Below, piece after piece: positions 1 to 6,753 of a DNA stretch of 7,565 bases (the stretch's first letter is position 1; each line of letters starts with the position of its first letter). The position numbers were made by a program, and so were the translations under genes. This stretch comes from JBFGWM01 sp041588495 (GTDB lineage Bacteria; Pseudomonadota; Gammaproteobacteria; Pseudomonadales; JBFGWM01): contig JBFGWM010000138.1 of assembly GCA_041588495.1 (NCBI GenBank), positions 1 through 7,565 on the forward strand, in the 5' to 3' direction. The notes under the pieces were generated by a model, which saw only the letters and a list, made by a program, of their open reading frames with translations, was not told the DNA's origin and did not search any database.

Positions 1-1
1 C

Positions 2-724
2 GGGCGCTATGGCGACAACCCCAACCGCTTGCAGCATTACTACCAGTACCAGGTGCTGCTCAAGCCATCGCCGGAAAACATACAGGACCTGTACATCGAA
101 TCCCTGCGCAGGCTGGGTATCGACCCACTCGTGCATGACATCCGCTTCGTGGAGGACAACTGGGAATCGCCGACCCTCGGCGCGTGGGGCCTGGGCTGGG
201 AGGTGTGGCTCAACGGGATGGAGGTCACCCAGTTCACCTATTTCCAGCAGGTGGGCGGCCTCGAGTGCGCGCCGGTCAGCGGCGAGATCACCTACGGCCT
301 GGAACGCATTGCCATGTACCTGCAGGGTGTCGACAGCGTCTATGACCTGGTGTGGAGCAACCATCCACGCCAGGTCGTGCGCTATGCGGATGTTTTCCTG
401 CAGAACGAGAAGGAGATGTCGGCATTTAATTTTGAGCACGCCCCGGTCGATGCCCTGCTGCGCCAGTTCGACGAGTACGAGACCCAGTGCGCAGCGCTGC
501 TGGAGGCCGAACTACCCCTGCCGGCATACGAGTACGTGCTCAAGGCGTCCCACGCATTCAACCTGCTGGACGCGCGGCGTGCCATCTCCGTCACCGAACG
601 GCAACGCTACATCCTGCGTGTCCGCGGCATGGCGCGCGGCGTCGCCAAGGCCTACCACGCGGCGCGCGAGGCCCTCGGGTTTCCCCTCGCACAACAGGCA
701 GCGGAACCGGAGGTGGAATCATGA
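2..724 (+). CDS. glyQ: Glycine--tRNA ligase alpha subunit, 5'-truncated by the window edge
   Basis: Catalytic alpha subunit of the bacterial alpha2beta2 glycyl-tRNA synthetase, a cytoplasmic class II enzyme that activates glycine with ATP and charges tRNA-Gly together with GlyS. The reading frame is open from base 2 and gives 240 residues. Compared from memory with the 303-residue E. coli protein, it starts at about residue 68, so roughly 67 N-terminal residues lie off the window. Visible hallmarks are RYGDNPNRLQHYYQ near the left edge, the motif 2 region FVEDNWESPTLGAWGLGWEV (fragment residues 49-68), the motif 3 region GEITYGLERIAMY (94-106), and the C-terminal helices with LLDARRAISVTERQRYILR (188-206). 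An internal TTG at base 29 is not the real start. The TGA stop overlaps the glyS ATG by four bases, indicating translational coupling and matched subunit output. The last residues (QQAAEPEVES) are a variable tail. Identity is essentially certain. Confidence 0.97.
   Translation, partial: GRYGDNPNRLQHYYQYQVLLKPSPENIQDLYIESLRRLGIDPLVHDIRFVEDNWESPTLGAWGLGWEVWLNGMEVTQFTYFQQVGGLECAPVSGEITYGLERIAMYLQGVDSVYDLVWSNHPRQVVRYADVFLQNEKEMSAFNFEHAPVDALLRQFDEYETQCAALLEAELPLPAYEYVLKASHAFNLLDARRAISVTERQRYILRVRGMARGVAKAYHAAREALGFPLAQQAAEPEVES
709..715 (+). promoter_or_regulatory. Shine-Dalgarno sequence fixing the glyS start
   Basis: GGAGGTG lies inside the last codons of glyQ and ends five bases before the ATG at 721. 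It is a strong ribosome binding site at good spacing. It supports the ATG at 721 over in-frame start codons further upstream, which would run through glyQ. Confidence 0.8.
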
Positions 725-2799
725 GACGCGGCAGCTTCCTGGTTGAAATCGGCACCGAGGAACTCCCGCCCGGCTCCCTGCAGAAACTGTCCGCGGCATT
801 CCTGGAAACCTTGCTGACCGGCCTTGATCAGGCGGCCCTTCAACATGGAGAGGCGCGACCTTATTGCTCGCCGCGACGCCTCGCGGTGCGCATCGAGGAA
901 CTGCAGCTGGCCCAGGCCGACCGCGAGGTCGTGCGCCGCGGTCCCGCCTTGAAAGCCGCCTTCGACAGTGACGGAAATCCCACCCGTGCCGCCGAGGGGT
1001 TCGCGCGCTCCTGCGGAGTTCCGGTGGCGGATCTCGATAACCTGGAAACCGAGCAGGGCACCTGGCTCGCCCACACCAAAACCGAACCCGGTCGCGACGC
1101 CGCGGAGGTCCTCCCGGAACTGGTCGAGAATGCGCTGGCCGCGCTGCCGGTCGCGCGACGCATGCGCTGGAGCGACCATGCCTGGGAATTCGTGCGCCCG
1201 GTGCACTGGGTGGTGATGTTGCTGGACAGCGAGGTGGTTCCCTGCGAGCTGTACGGATGTGCCTCGGGCCGGGAGACCCGCGGACACCGTTTTCACGCTC
1301 CACAGCCGATTTCTCTGGCGCATGCCGCGGAGTATCCGGATCGCCTCGAACAGGAAGGCCGCGTGATTGCGGATTTCCCGACGCGGCGCTCGCGGATTCG
1401 GGAGCTTGTCGAGGAGGGCGCCCGTCAGCGCGGCGGCCGCGCCGTGATCGGGGACGCGCTGCTGGACGAGGTTTGCGCCCTCGTGGAATGGCCGGCTATG
1501 GTACTGGGAAGCTTCGAGGAGAAGTTCCTCGCGGTGCCGGCCGAGGCGCTGGTGACCACGATGAGCGGTAACCAGAAGTACTTCCACCTGGTGGATGATG
1601 ACGGGAACATGTTGCCCGCCTTCATCGCCATCGCCAACATCGAGAGCAGGGAACCGGGACGCGTCCGTGAGGGCAATGAGCGGGTAATCCGGCCGCGCTT
1701 TGCCGACGCCGAGTTCTTTTACGCGACGGACCGTCGTCATACCCTGGAGTCCCGTCGGACGGCACTGGACGGGCTGGTATTTGAAGCCCGCCTGGGCAGC
1801 GTGGCCCAGCGCTGCAACCGGATCGGGGAGCTGGTCGCGGCCATCGGCGAGCAGGTGGGGCGGTCCAGCTCCCACGCGAAGCGTGCCGCCCACCTGTGCA
1901 AATGCGACCTGCTGACCGAGATGGTCCAGGAATTTCCGAAGTTGCAGGGCATCATGGGCCGCTACTACGCCCTGCATGACGGCGAGGCGCCGGAAGTCGC
2001 CGAGGCGATTCGCGAACACTACCTCCCACGCTTCGCGGCCGACGAGTTGCCACAGAGCGAGGCCGGCCAGCGGGTTGCCCTGGCCGACCGCATCGACCTG
2101 CTCACAGGGATTTTCGGAATTGGTGAAGAACCAAGCGGCGTCAAGGACCCGTTCGGGCTGCGTCGCGCCGCGCTCGGCGTCCTGCGCATCCTGATCGAGG
2201 GCGAGCTGTCATTCGACCTGGCGCCCCTGCTGAAGCACGCGGCGGAACTGTACCGGGGACAGGCGTTCGATTCCGATCCGTGCGCGAAGGTCCTGGAGTT
2301 CCTCCTTGACCGACTGCGCAGCTACTACACGGACCAGGGGGTCTCCGCGGAGGTCTTCCTCGCGGTCCGCGCCCGACCCGTCACCAGCCCGCTGGATTTT
2401 CACCGGCGCATCCTGGCCGTCCAGGAATTCGTGCGGCTCCCCGAGGCAGGCGCCTTGTCGGCGGCCAACAAGCGGGTTTCAAACATCCTCGAGAAAAGTG
2501 CTATAGATAAATCAGAGTTGAAGCTGCGCCCGGATCTGTTCCGTGAGCCCGAGGAAATTCGCCTGGCCGAGCAGATCGAGCGCCTTCGGGATGGCCTCGG
2601 GGAGGTCCTGGAGAGACACGACTACTCGACGGCTCTCAACCGGCTGGCTTCCCTGCGTGACCCGGTGGACCAGTTTTTCGACGCGGTGCTGGTCAACTGC
2701 GAGGAGCAGGATGTCCGTGAGAACCGGATGGCGCTTCTCGCCGGACTACGTAACCTGTTCCTCGGCGTGGCCGACATTTCACTGCTCCAGTCCGTATAA
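721..2799 (+). CDS. glyS: Glycine--tRNA ligase beta subunit
   Basis: Beta subunit of alpha2beta2 glycyl-tRNA synthetase, needed for tRNA-Gly recognition and for activity of the GlyQ dimer. The product is 692 residues, close to E. coli GlyS (about 689). It starts MRRGSFLVEIGTEELPP, the typical N-terminus. The frame stays open upstream to 487, but that stretch overlaps glyQ; the SD at 709-715 and the ATGA overlap select 721. Along the protein are the GlyS core signature NQKYFHLVDDDGNMLPAFIA (about residues 283-302), RPRFADAEFFYATDRR, an HD-like helical segment with KCDLLTEMVQEFPKLQG and RYYALHDGEAPEVAEAI, the segment FGIGEEPSGVKDPFGLRRAA, and a C-terminal DALR-type anticodon-binding region ending FLGVADISLLQSV. 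All parts are present, with no frameshift. It is translationally coupled to glyQ and followed 21 bases later by gmhB. A long open frame on the opposite strand is a high-GC shadow. Confidence is very high. Confidence 0.97.
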   Translation: MRRGSFLVEIGTEELPPGSLQKLSAAFLETLLTGLDQAALQHGEARPYCSPRRLAVRIEELQLAQADREVVRRGPALKAAFDSDGNPTRAAEGFARSCGVPVADLDNLETEQGTWLAHTKTEPGRDAAEVLPELVENALAALPVARRMRWSDHAWEFVRPVHWVVMLLDSEVVPCELYGCASGRETRGHRFHAPQPISLAHAAEYPDRLEQEGRVIADFPTRRSRIRELVEEGARQRGGRAVIGDALLDEVCALVEWPAMVLGSFEEKFLAVPAEALVTTMSGNQKYFHLVDDDGNMLPAFIAIANIESREPGRVREGNERVIRPRFADAEFFYATDRRHTLESRRTALDGLVFEARLGSVAQRCNRIGELVAAIGEQVGRSSSHAKRAAHLCKCDLLTEMVQEFPKLQGIMGRYYALHDGEAPEVAEAIREHYLPRFAADELPQSEAGQRVALADRIDLLTGIFGIGEEPSGVKDPFGLRRAALGVLRILIEGELSFDLAPLLKHAAELYRGQAFDSDPCAKVLEFLLDRLRSYYTDQGVSAEVFLAVRARPVTSPLDFHRRILAVQEFVRLPEAGALSAANKRVSNILEKSAIDKSELKLRPDLFREPEEIRLAEQIERLRDGLGEVLERHDYSTALNRLASLRDPVDQFFDAVLVNCEEQDVRENRMALLAGLRNLFLGVADISLLQSV

Positions 2800-2820
2800 C
2801 CGCAGACGATCAGAGGGCGC

Positions 2821-3381
2821 GTGACAGACATTCAGAAACGGCGCCTGGTGATTCTCGACCGGGACGGCGTCATCAACGAGGACTCCGACGCCTACATCAA
2901 ATCGACCGAGGAATGGAATCCGATCCCTGGCAGCATCGAGGCCATTGGCCGCCTGTCCCGGGCTGGCTTCAGGATCGCCGTCGCAACCAACCAGTCGGGC
3001 CTCGCGCGCGGCCTGTACGACCTCGATACCTTGCACGCGATGCACGACAAGATGCTGCGCCTGGTGGACGCGGCCGGCGGCGCCATCGAATGCATCGTCT
3101 ATTGCCCCCACGGCCCCGATGACGGTTGCGAGTGCCGGAAACCGCGACCCGGGCTGGTGCGCCAGATCGAGGTGCAAACCGGGATGCCAGCGTCCCGGGC
3201 CTGGTTCGTCGGTGACAGCCTGAAGGACCTGCAGGTCGCCCGCGCCACCGGCGCCCTCCCCATTCTCGTTCGTACCGGCAAGGGGGTGCGCACTGAATCA
3301 GCGGGGCGGGAACTCGAGGGCGTGCCGGTTTTCGACGATCTCGCGAGCGCAACCGAGTACATCCTGGAGTCGGCCGGATGA
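2821..3381 (+). CDS. gmhB: D-glycero-D-manno-heptose 1,7-bisphosphate 7-phosphatase (HAD family)
   Basis: Predicted cytoplasmic phosphatase that removes the 7-phosphate from heptose 1,7-bisphosphate in the ADP-heptose pathway supplying inner-core heptose for lipopolysaccharide. The product is 186 residues; E. coli GmhB is about 191. Visible HAD motifs are DRDGVIN (13-19), with D13 as nucleophile and D15 as general acid/base; motif II TNQSG (56-60); K107 in CRKP; and motif IV GDSLKD (131-136). A zinc-binding set C95, H97, C103 and C105 (CPHGPDDGCEC) is present in a shorter loop than I recall for the E. coli enzyme. These features favour GmhB over the related HisB N-terminal domain, and there are no histidine genes nearby. 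The start is GTG with a weak purine-rich stretch (AGAGGG, 2812-2817) only three bases upstream, so initiation may be modest or depend on coupling to glyS. The TGA stop overlaps the plsC ATG by four bases. Function is inferred from family and motifs; confidence is high. Confidence 0.92.
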   Translation: MTDIQKRRLVILDRDGVINEDSDAYIKSTEEWNPIPGSIEAIGRLSRAGFRIAVATNQSGLARGLYDLDTLHAMHDKMLRLVDAAGGAIECIVYCPHGPDDGCECRKPRPGLVRQIEVQTGMPASRAWFVGDSLKDLQVARATGALPILVRTGKGVRTESAGRELEGVPVFDDLASATEYILESAG

Positions 3382-4145
3382 GTGCGGTGCTGCCAGCCCC
3401 GGTCCCGATGCTGGCGCTACGTTCGACGGTTTTTTACCTTGGCTACGCCAGCTCCATCATCATCTGGGCCACCCTCTCCATGGTGGTGGGTCCGTTCCTG
3501 CCGTTCCGGGCCCGTTATGTTTTCGTGATCAAGTGGTGGACCCGCTTCGCCATCAACTGGCTGCGCCTGACCTGCGGCATCGACTATCGAATCGAGGGCA
3601 CCGAGAACATTCCCGACGAGGCCTGCGTCATTCTCAGCAAGCATCAAAGCCAGTGGGAAACTTTCTTCCTGCAGACCCTGTTCGTCCCCCAGTGCACGCT
3701 GATCAAGAAGGAACTGCTGTCCCTGCCTTTCTTCGGCTGGGCATTTCGACTGGTACGGCCGATTGCCATCGACCGCACCAACCGGAAGACGGCCCTGCTG
3801 ACCCTGATCAAGCAGGGTCGGGAGCGGCTGGCGGAGGGTATCTGGGTGCTGGTCTTTCCGGAAGGAACCCGGGTGTTTCCGGGCCATCGCAAGAACTACC
3901 TGAGGGGTGGCGCCGCACTGGCGTGCAGCGTCGGTGTGCCGGTGCTGCCGGTGACCCACAACGCGGGCCTGTTCTGGCCGCCGCACCGGTTCCTAAAGTA
4001 TCCCGGCACCGTGCAGGTGATCATCGGACCACTGGTTCCCACCACGGATCGCACACCCGAGCAGGTGCTTGGTGAGGTTCACAGCTGGATCGATGCAACC
4101 ACCGTGGCGATCGGCGGGGAATCTCCGCCCCCATACCTCACCTAG
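3378..4145 (+). CDS. plsC: 1-acyl-sn-glycerol-3-phosphate acyltransferase family protein (PlsC-like)
   Basis: Predicted inner-membrane acyltransferase adding an acyl chain to lysophosphatidic acid to give phosphatidic acid, the precursor of membrane phospholipids. The product is 255 residues. A hydrophobic segment at about residues 17-41 looks like a membrane anchor. Acyltransferase motifs are in order: motif I KHQSQWETF (H89, with E94 in the acidic position, so HX4E instead of the classic HX4D), motif II-like RPIAIDRTN (127-135), motif III FPEGTR (160-165) and motif IV VPVLPV (187-192). As I recall, KHQSxWET is typical of a proteobacterial PlsC subgroup that includes the protein beside gmhB in Pseudomonas (PA0005). 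The ATG overlaps the gmhB stop, with GGAG at 3366-3369 eight bases upstream. An internal Met11 start is possible but has a poorer ribosome site. It is the last gene before the terminator. Genomes often carry several paralogues, so it may not be the main PlsC, and acyl preference cannot be read from sequence. Confidence 0.9.
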   Translation: MSAVLPAPVPMLALRSTVFYLGYASSIIIWATLSMVVGPFLPFRARYVFVIKWWTRFAINWLRLTCGIDYRIEGTENIPDEACVILSKHQSQWETFFLQTLFVPQCTLIKKELLSLPFFGWAFRLVRPIAIDRTNRKTALLTLIKQGRERLAEGIWVLVFPEGTRVFPGHRKNYLRGGAALACSVGVPVLPVTHNAGLFWPPHRFLKYPGTVQVIIGPLVPTTDRTPEQVLGEVHSWIDATTVAIGGESPPPYLT

Positions 4146-4319
4146 TGGCCTGCACGCGATCCGCACGGAGCAGGGCGGCCTGACTGCCCAACCAGCGCGC
4201 TCTCCTGAGTGAGGAATACGGTCGCGAAGCGCAAAAATCCCACCATGAAAGTGGGCTTTTTGCAGCAGATCATTTCTGGTCGGGTGGTCCGGCCAGGGGC
4301 GGAGGGTCGCCAATCCCCC
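4146..4319. other. Convergent intergenic region between plsC and gyrB
   Basis: These 174 bases separate the stop codons of plsC (+) and gyrB (-). The only clear element is the hairpin at 4231-4263. The remaining DNA shows no convincing small gene, tRNA or promoter. A weak four-pair GGGC/GCCC inverted repeat at 4173-4189 has no T-run and is probably incidental. Confidence 0.7.
4231..4263. terminator. Bidirectional Rho-independent terminator
   Basis: The inverted repeat consists of GCAAAAA (4231-4237), a mismatch T, CCCAC (4239-4243), a seven-base loop (4244-4250), GTGGG (4251-4255), a mismatch C, and TTTTTGC (4257-4263). Read on +, the CCCAC/GTGGG stem is followed by five T residues. Read on -, the same stem is followed by ATTTTT. 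The layout therefore suits termination of both the glyQ-glyS-gmhB-plsC transcript and the convergent recF-gyrB transcript. The GC part of the stem is only five pairs, so strength is uncertain; the A/T arms can extend it across one mismatch. Confidence 0.8.
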
Positions 4320-6734
4320 TCATATATCCAGGTTGGCGACCGCCAGTGCATTCTGCTCGATGAAGTCCCGGCGCGGCTCCACGGCGTCACCCATCAGCGT
4401 GGTGAAAATCTGGTCCGCGGCAACCGCGTCCTCAACGCTGACCCGCAGCAATCGCCGGGTCTCGGGGTTCATGGTGGTTTCCCAGAGTTGCTCGGGGTTC
4501 ATCTCTCCCAGGCCCTTGTATCGCTGGATAGCGTGGCCCTTCTTGGCCTCGTTCATGAGCCAGTCCAGCGCCTCCTCGAAACTGCTGGTGCGCAAGGTGC
4601 GCTCACCGCGGCAGACCCGGGACTCGGGGCCGACAATTCCCTCCAGCCGACGGCCCAGCGCTACCGCGGACCGGTATTCACCCGAACCAAAGAACTCGTG
4701 GGTAAACGGGAACTCCTGGCTCAGCCCGTGGGTGCGGACCGTCACCAGTGGGAGGAACAGGTTGCGCTCGCGGTCCTCGCGCAGGGAATATTCGAACTGC
4801 GCCCCGGTGCGAAAGTCTGCCTGCAGGCGTCCTGAAAGCCGGTCCAGCCATTCCTGCATCACGGATGCATCCTGGAGCGCCGCCTCGTCGAGGCCGGGCA
4901 GGTGCACCAACTGCCGCAGCACGGCCTCCGGGTAGAGGCGAGACAGGCGTTCCGTGGTACGCAGGAAGTTCTTGTACTCCCGGACCAGGTCCTCCAGCGG
5001 AACCCCGGTAATCGGCGGCGCGTCGTCGCTCGAATACAGCGCTGCACCGTCGAGGGACGCCTGGATCAGGTAGTCATCGAGCTCGGTGTCGTCTTTCAGG
5101 TAACGTTCCTGCTTGCCTTTTTTCAGCTTGTACAGCGGCGGTTGTGCAATGAAAACGTGGCCGCGTTCGATGATCTCCGGCATTTGGCGGAAGAAAAACG
5201 TGAGCAGCAGGGTTCGAATGTGGGATCCATCCACGTCCGCATCGGTCATGATGATGATGTGGTGGTAGCGGAGCTTGGCGACATCGAACTCGTCACGTCC
5301 GATCCCGCAACCCAGTGCCGTGATCAGGGTGCCGACCTCGGCGGAGGAGAGCATCTTGTCAAAGCGTGCTTTTTCGACGTTCAGGATCTTTCCCTTCAGC
5401 GGGAGGATGGCCTGCGTCCGGCGGTTGCGGCCCTGCTTGGCGGATCCACCGGCGGAATCACCCTCCACCAGGTAGAGCTCACACAACGCGGCATCCTTCT
5501 CCTGGCAGTCGGCCAGCTTGCCGGGCAACCCCGCAATATCCAGCGGACCCTTACGACGCGTCATTTCCCGGGCCTTCCGCGCGGCCTCCCTGGCGCGCGC
5601 CGCATCGATCATCTTGGTCACCACCGAGCGGGCATCCTGTGGGAACTCGAGCAGGTAATCGTTCATGCGCGCGGACATTTCCTGCTCCACGGCCGTTTTC
5701 ACCTCAGAGGACACCAGCTTGTCCTTGGTCTGGGAGGAGAATTTCGGATCCGGGACCTTGACGGACACGACAGCGGTGAGGCCTTCCCGGGAATCTTCCC
5801 CGGAGGTCTCGACCTTGGACTTCTTGGCGAAACCCTCGCGCTCGATATAGCTGTTGAGGGTCCGGGTGAGGGCGCTACGGAAGCCGGCAAGGTGGGTGCC
5901 GCCATCACGCTGGGGGATGTTGTTGGTGTAACAGAAGATGTTTTCCTGGAACCCGTCATTCCACTGCAACGCCACCTCGACGACGATCCCGTCATCGCGG
6001 GTCTGACAGAAGTGAAAAACCCGGTTGATGGGATTCTTGTTGGTATTCAGGTATTCAACAAACGCCCGGACGCCACCCTCGTACTCGAACGTCTCTTCCC
6101 GGGCAGCCCGCTCGTCACGGAGCACAATGCGCACACCGGAGTTCAGAAAGGCCAGTTCCCGGAGTCGCTTGGACAGGATGTCGTAATGGAAGGAGATGTT
6201 GTTGAAGGTCTCGGAAGAGGGCGCGAAACGAATTTCGCTTCCGGTGATGTCGGTCTCGCCGACGACCGCCAGGGGCGCCTCTGGAAATCCGTCATGGTAG
6301 ACCTGCTCATAGACCTTGCCGCCCCTGCGGATGGTGAGGGTCAGGTCGCTGGAAAGCGCGTTGACGACCGAAACCCCGACACCGTGCAGTCCGCCCGATA
6401 CCTTGTAGGAGTTATCGTCAAATTTCCCACCAGCGTGCAGCACGGTCATGATGACCTCGGCAGCAGACTTGCCTTCTTCGTGCATGTCGACCGGGATTCC
6501 CCGCCCGTTATCGTGCACCGTCACGGTCTCATCCGGGTGGATGATCACCTGGATCTCGTCACAATGGCCGGCAAGAGCCTCGTCAATGGCGTTGTCCACC
6601 AGCTCGAAGACCATGTGGTGCAGGCCGGTACCGTCGTCCGTGTCCCCGATGTACATCCCGGGGCGCTTCTTCACCGCATCAAGCCCCTTGAGGACCTTGA
6701 TGCTGGAAGAGTCGTAGGCGTGATCTGCTGTCAT
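4320..6734 (-). CDS. gyrB: DNA gyrase subunit B
   Basis: ATPase and TOPRIM subunit of the type IIA topoisomerase gyrase (GyrA2GyrB2), which introduces negative supercoils using ATP. The product is 804 residues, the same as E. coli GyrB. Domains in order: GHKL ATPase (about 1-220) with E44 as the likely catalytic base, N48, D75 in DNGRG (75-79) and GGLHGVG (114-120); transducer (about 220-390) with QTK (335-337); TOPRIM with EGDSAGG (424-430, catalytic E424), PLKGK (445-449) and DADVD (498-502); then the roughly 170-residue insert typical of gram-negative GyrB; and a C-terminal tail with QRYKGLGEMNPEQLWETTM (737-755). That tail marks GyrB but is shared with ParE; the insert and the recF neighbour favour GyrB. 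D426 and K447, known quinolone-resistance positions in E. coli numbering, have the susceptible-type residues. In-frame ATGs at 6779 and 6767 lie inside recF; the one at 6734 fits MTADHAYDSSSIKVLKGL and has AGGAG seven bases upstream. It is 19 bases downstream of recF and probably co-transcribed. Confidence 0.98.
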   Translation of the reverse strand: MTADHAYDSSSIKVLKGLDAVKKRPGMYIGDTDDGTGLHHMVFELVDNAIDEALAGHCDEIQVIIHPDETVTVHDNGRGIPVDMHEEGKSAAEVIMTVLHAGGKFDDNSYKVSGGLHGVGVSVVNALSSDLTLTIRRGGKVYEQVYHDGFPEAPLAVVGETDITGSEIRFAPSSETFNNISFHYDILSKRLRELAFLNSGVRIVLRDERAAREETFEYEGGVRAFVEYLNTNKNPINRVFHFCQTRDDGIVVEVALQWNDGFQENIFCYTNNIPQRDGGTHLAGFRSALTRTLNSYIEREGFAKKSKVETSGEDSREGLTAVVSVKVPDPKFSSQTKDKLVSSEVKTAVEQEMSARMNDYLLEFPQDARSVVTKMIDAARAREAARKAREMTRRKGPLDIAGLPGKLADCQEKDAALCELYLVEGDSAGGSAKQGRNRRTQAILPLKGKILNVEKARFDKMLSSAEVGTLITALGCGIGRDEFDVAKLRYHHIIIMTDADVDGSHIRTLLLTFFFRQMPEIIERGHVFIAQPPLYKLKKGKQERYLKDDTELDDYLIQASLDGAALYSSDDAPPITGVPLEDLVREYKNFLRTTERLSRLYPEAVLRQLVHLPGLDEAALQDASVMQEWLDRLSGRLQADFRTGAQFEYSLREDRERNLFLPLVTVRTHGLSQEFPFTHEFFGSGEYRSAVALGRRLEGIVGPESRVCRGERTLRTSSFEEALDWLMNEAKKGHAIQRYKGLGEMNPEQLWETTMNPETRRLLRVSVEDAVAADQIFTTLMGDAVEPRRDFIEQNALAVANLDI

Positions 6735-6741
6735 CTTCGAA

Positions 6742-6746
6742 CTCCT
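6742..6746 (-). promoter_or_regulatory. Shine-Dalgarno sequence fixing the gyrB start
   Basis: On the minus strand AGGAG lies seven bases before the ATG whose first base is 6734. It falls in the 19-base recF-gyrB gap and supports this start over the longer in-frame versions that begin inside recF. Confidence 0.8.
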
Positions 6747-6753
6747 GGTTATT

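Noticed and set aside
652..2019. 455-codon open frame on the minus strand opposite glyS
   Set aside because: It lies almost wholly opposite the well-conserved glyS gene, its translation shows no recognisable domain and is rich in Arg, Gly and Ala as in high-GC shadow frames, and I saw no convincing ribosome site.
2498..2522. Short AT-rich pocket in glyS with a -10-like TATAGAT
   Set aside because: It encodes the variable linker between ANKRVSNIL and EPEEI in GlyS, no -35 partner is visible, and no gene start lies near downstream.
4209..4835. 208-codon plus-strand frame starting in the convergent intergenic region
   Set aside because: It begins before the terminator hairpin, runs through it and then antisense to gyrB, with no good ribosome site and no recognisable product.
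6427..6603. Two copies of CCACCAGC (reverse complement of the E. coli Chi sequence) at 6427-6434 and 6596-6603
   Set aside because: Chi sequences differ between lineages and this 8-mer is frequent by chance in GC-rich coding DNA. There is no reason to treat it as Chi in this host.
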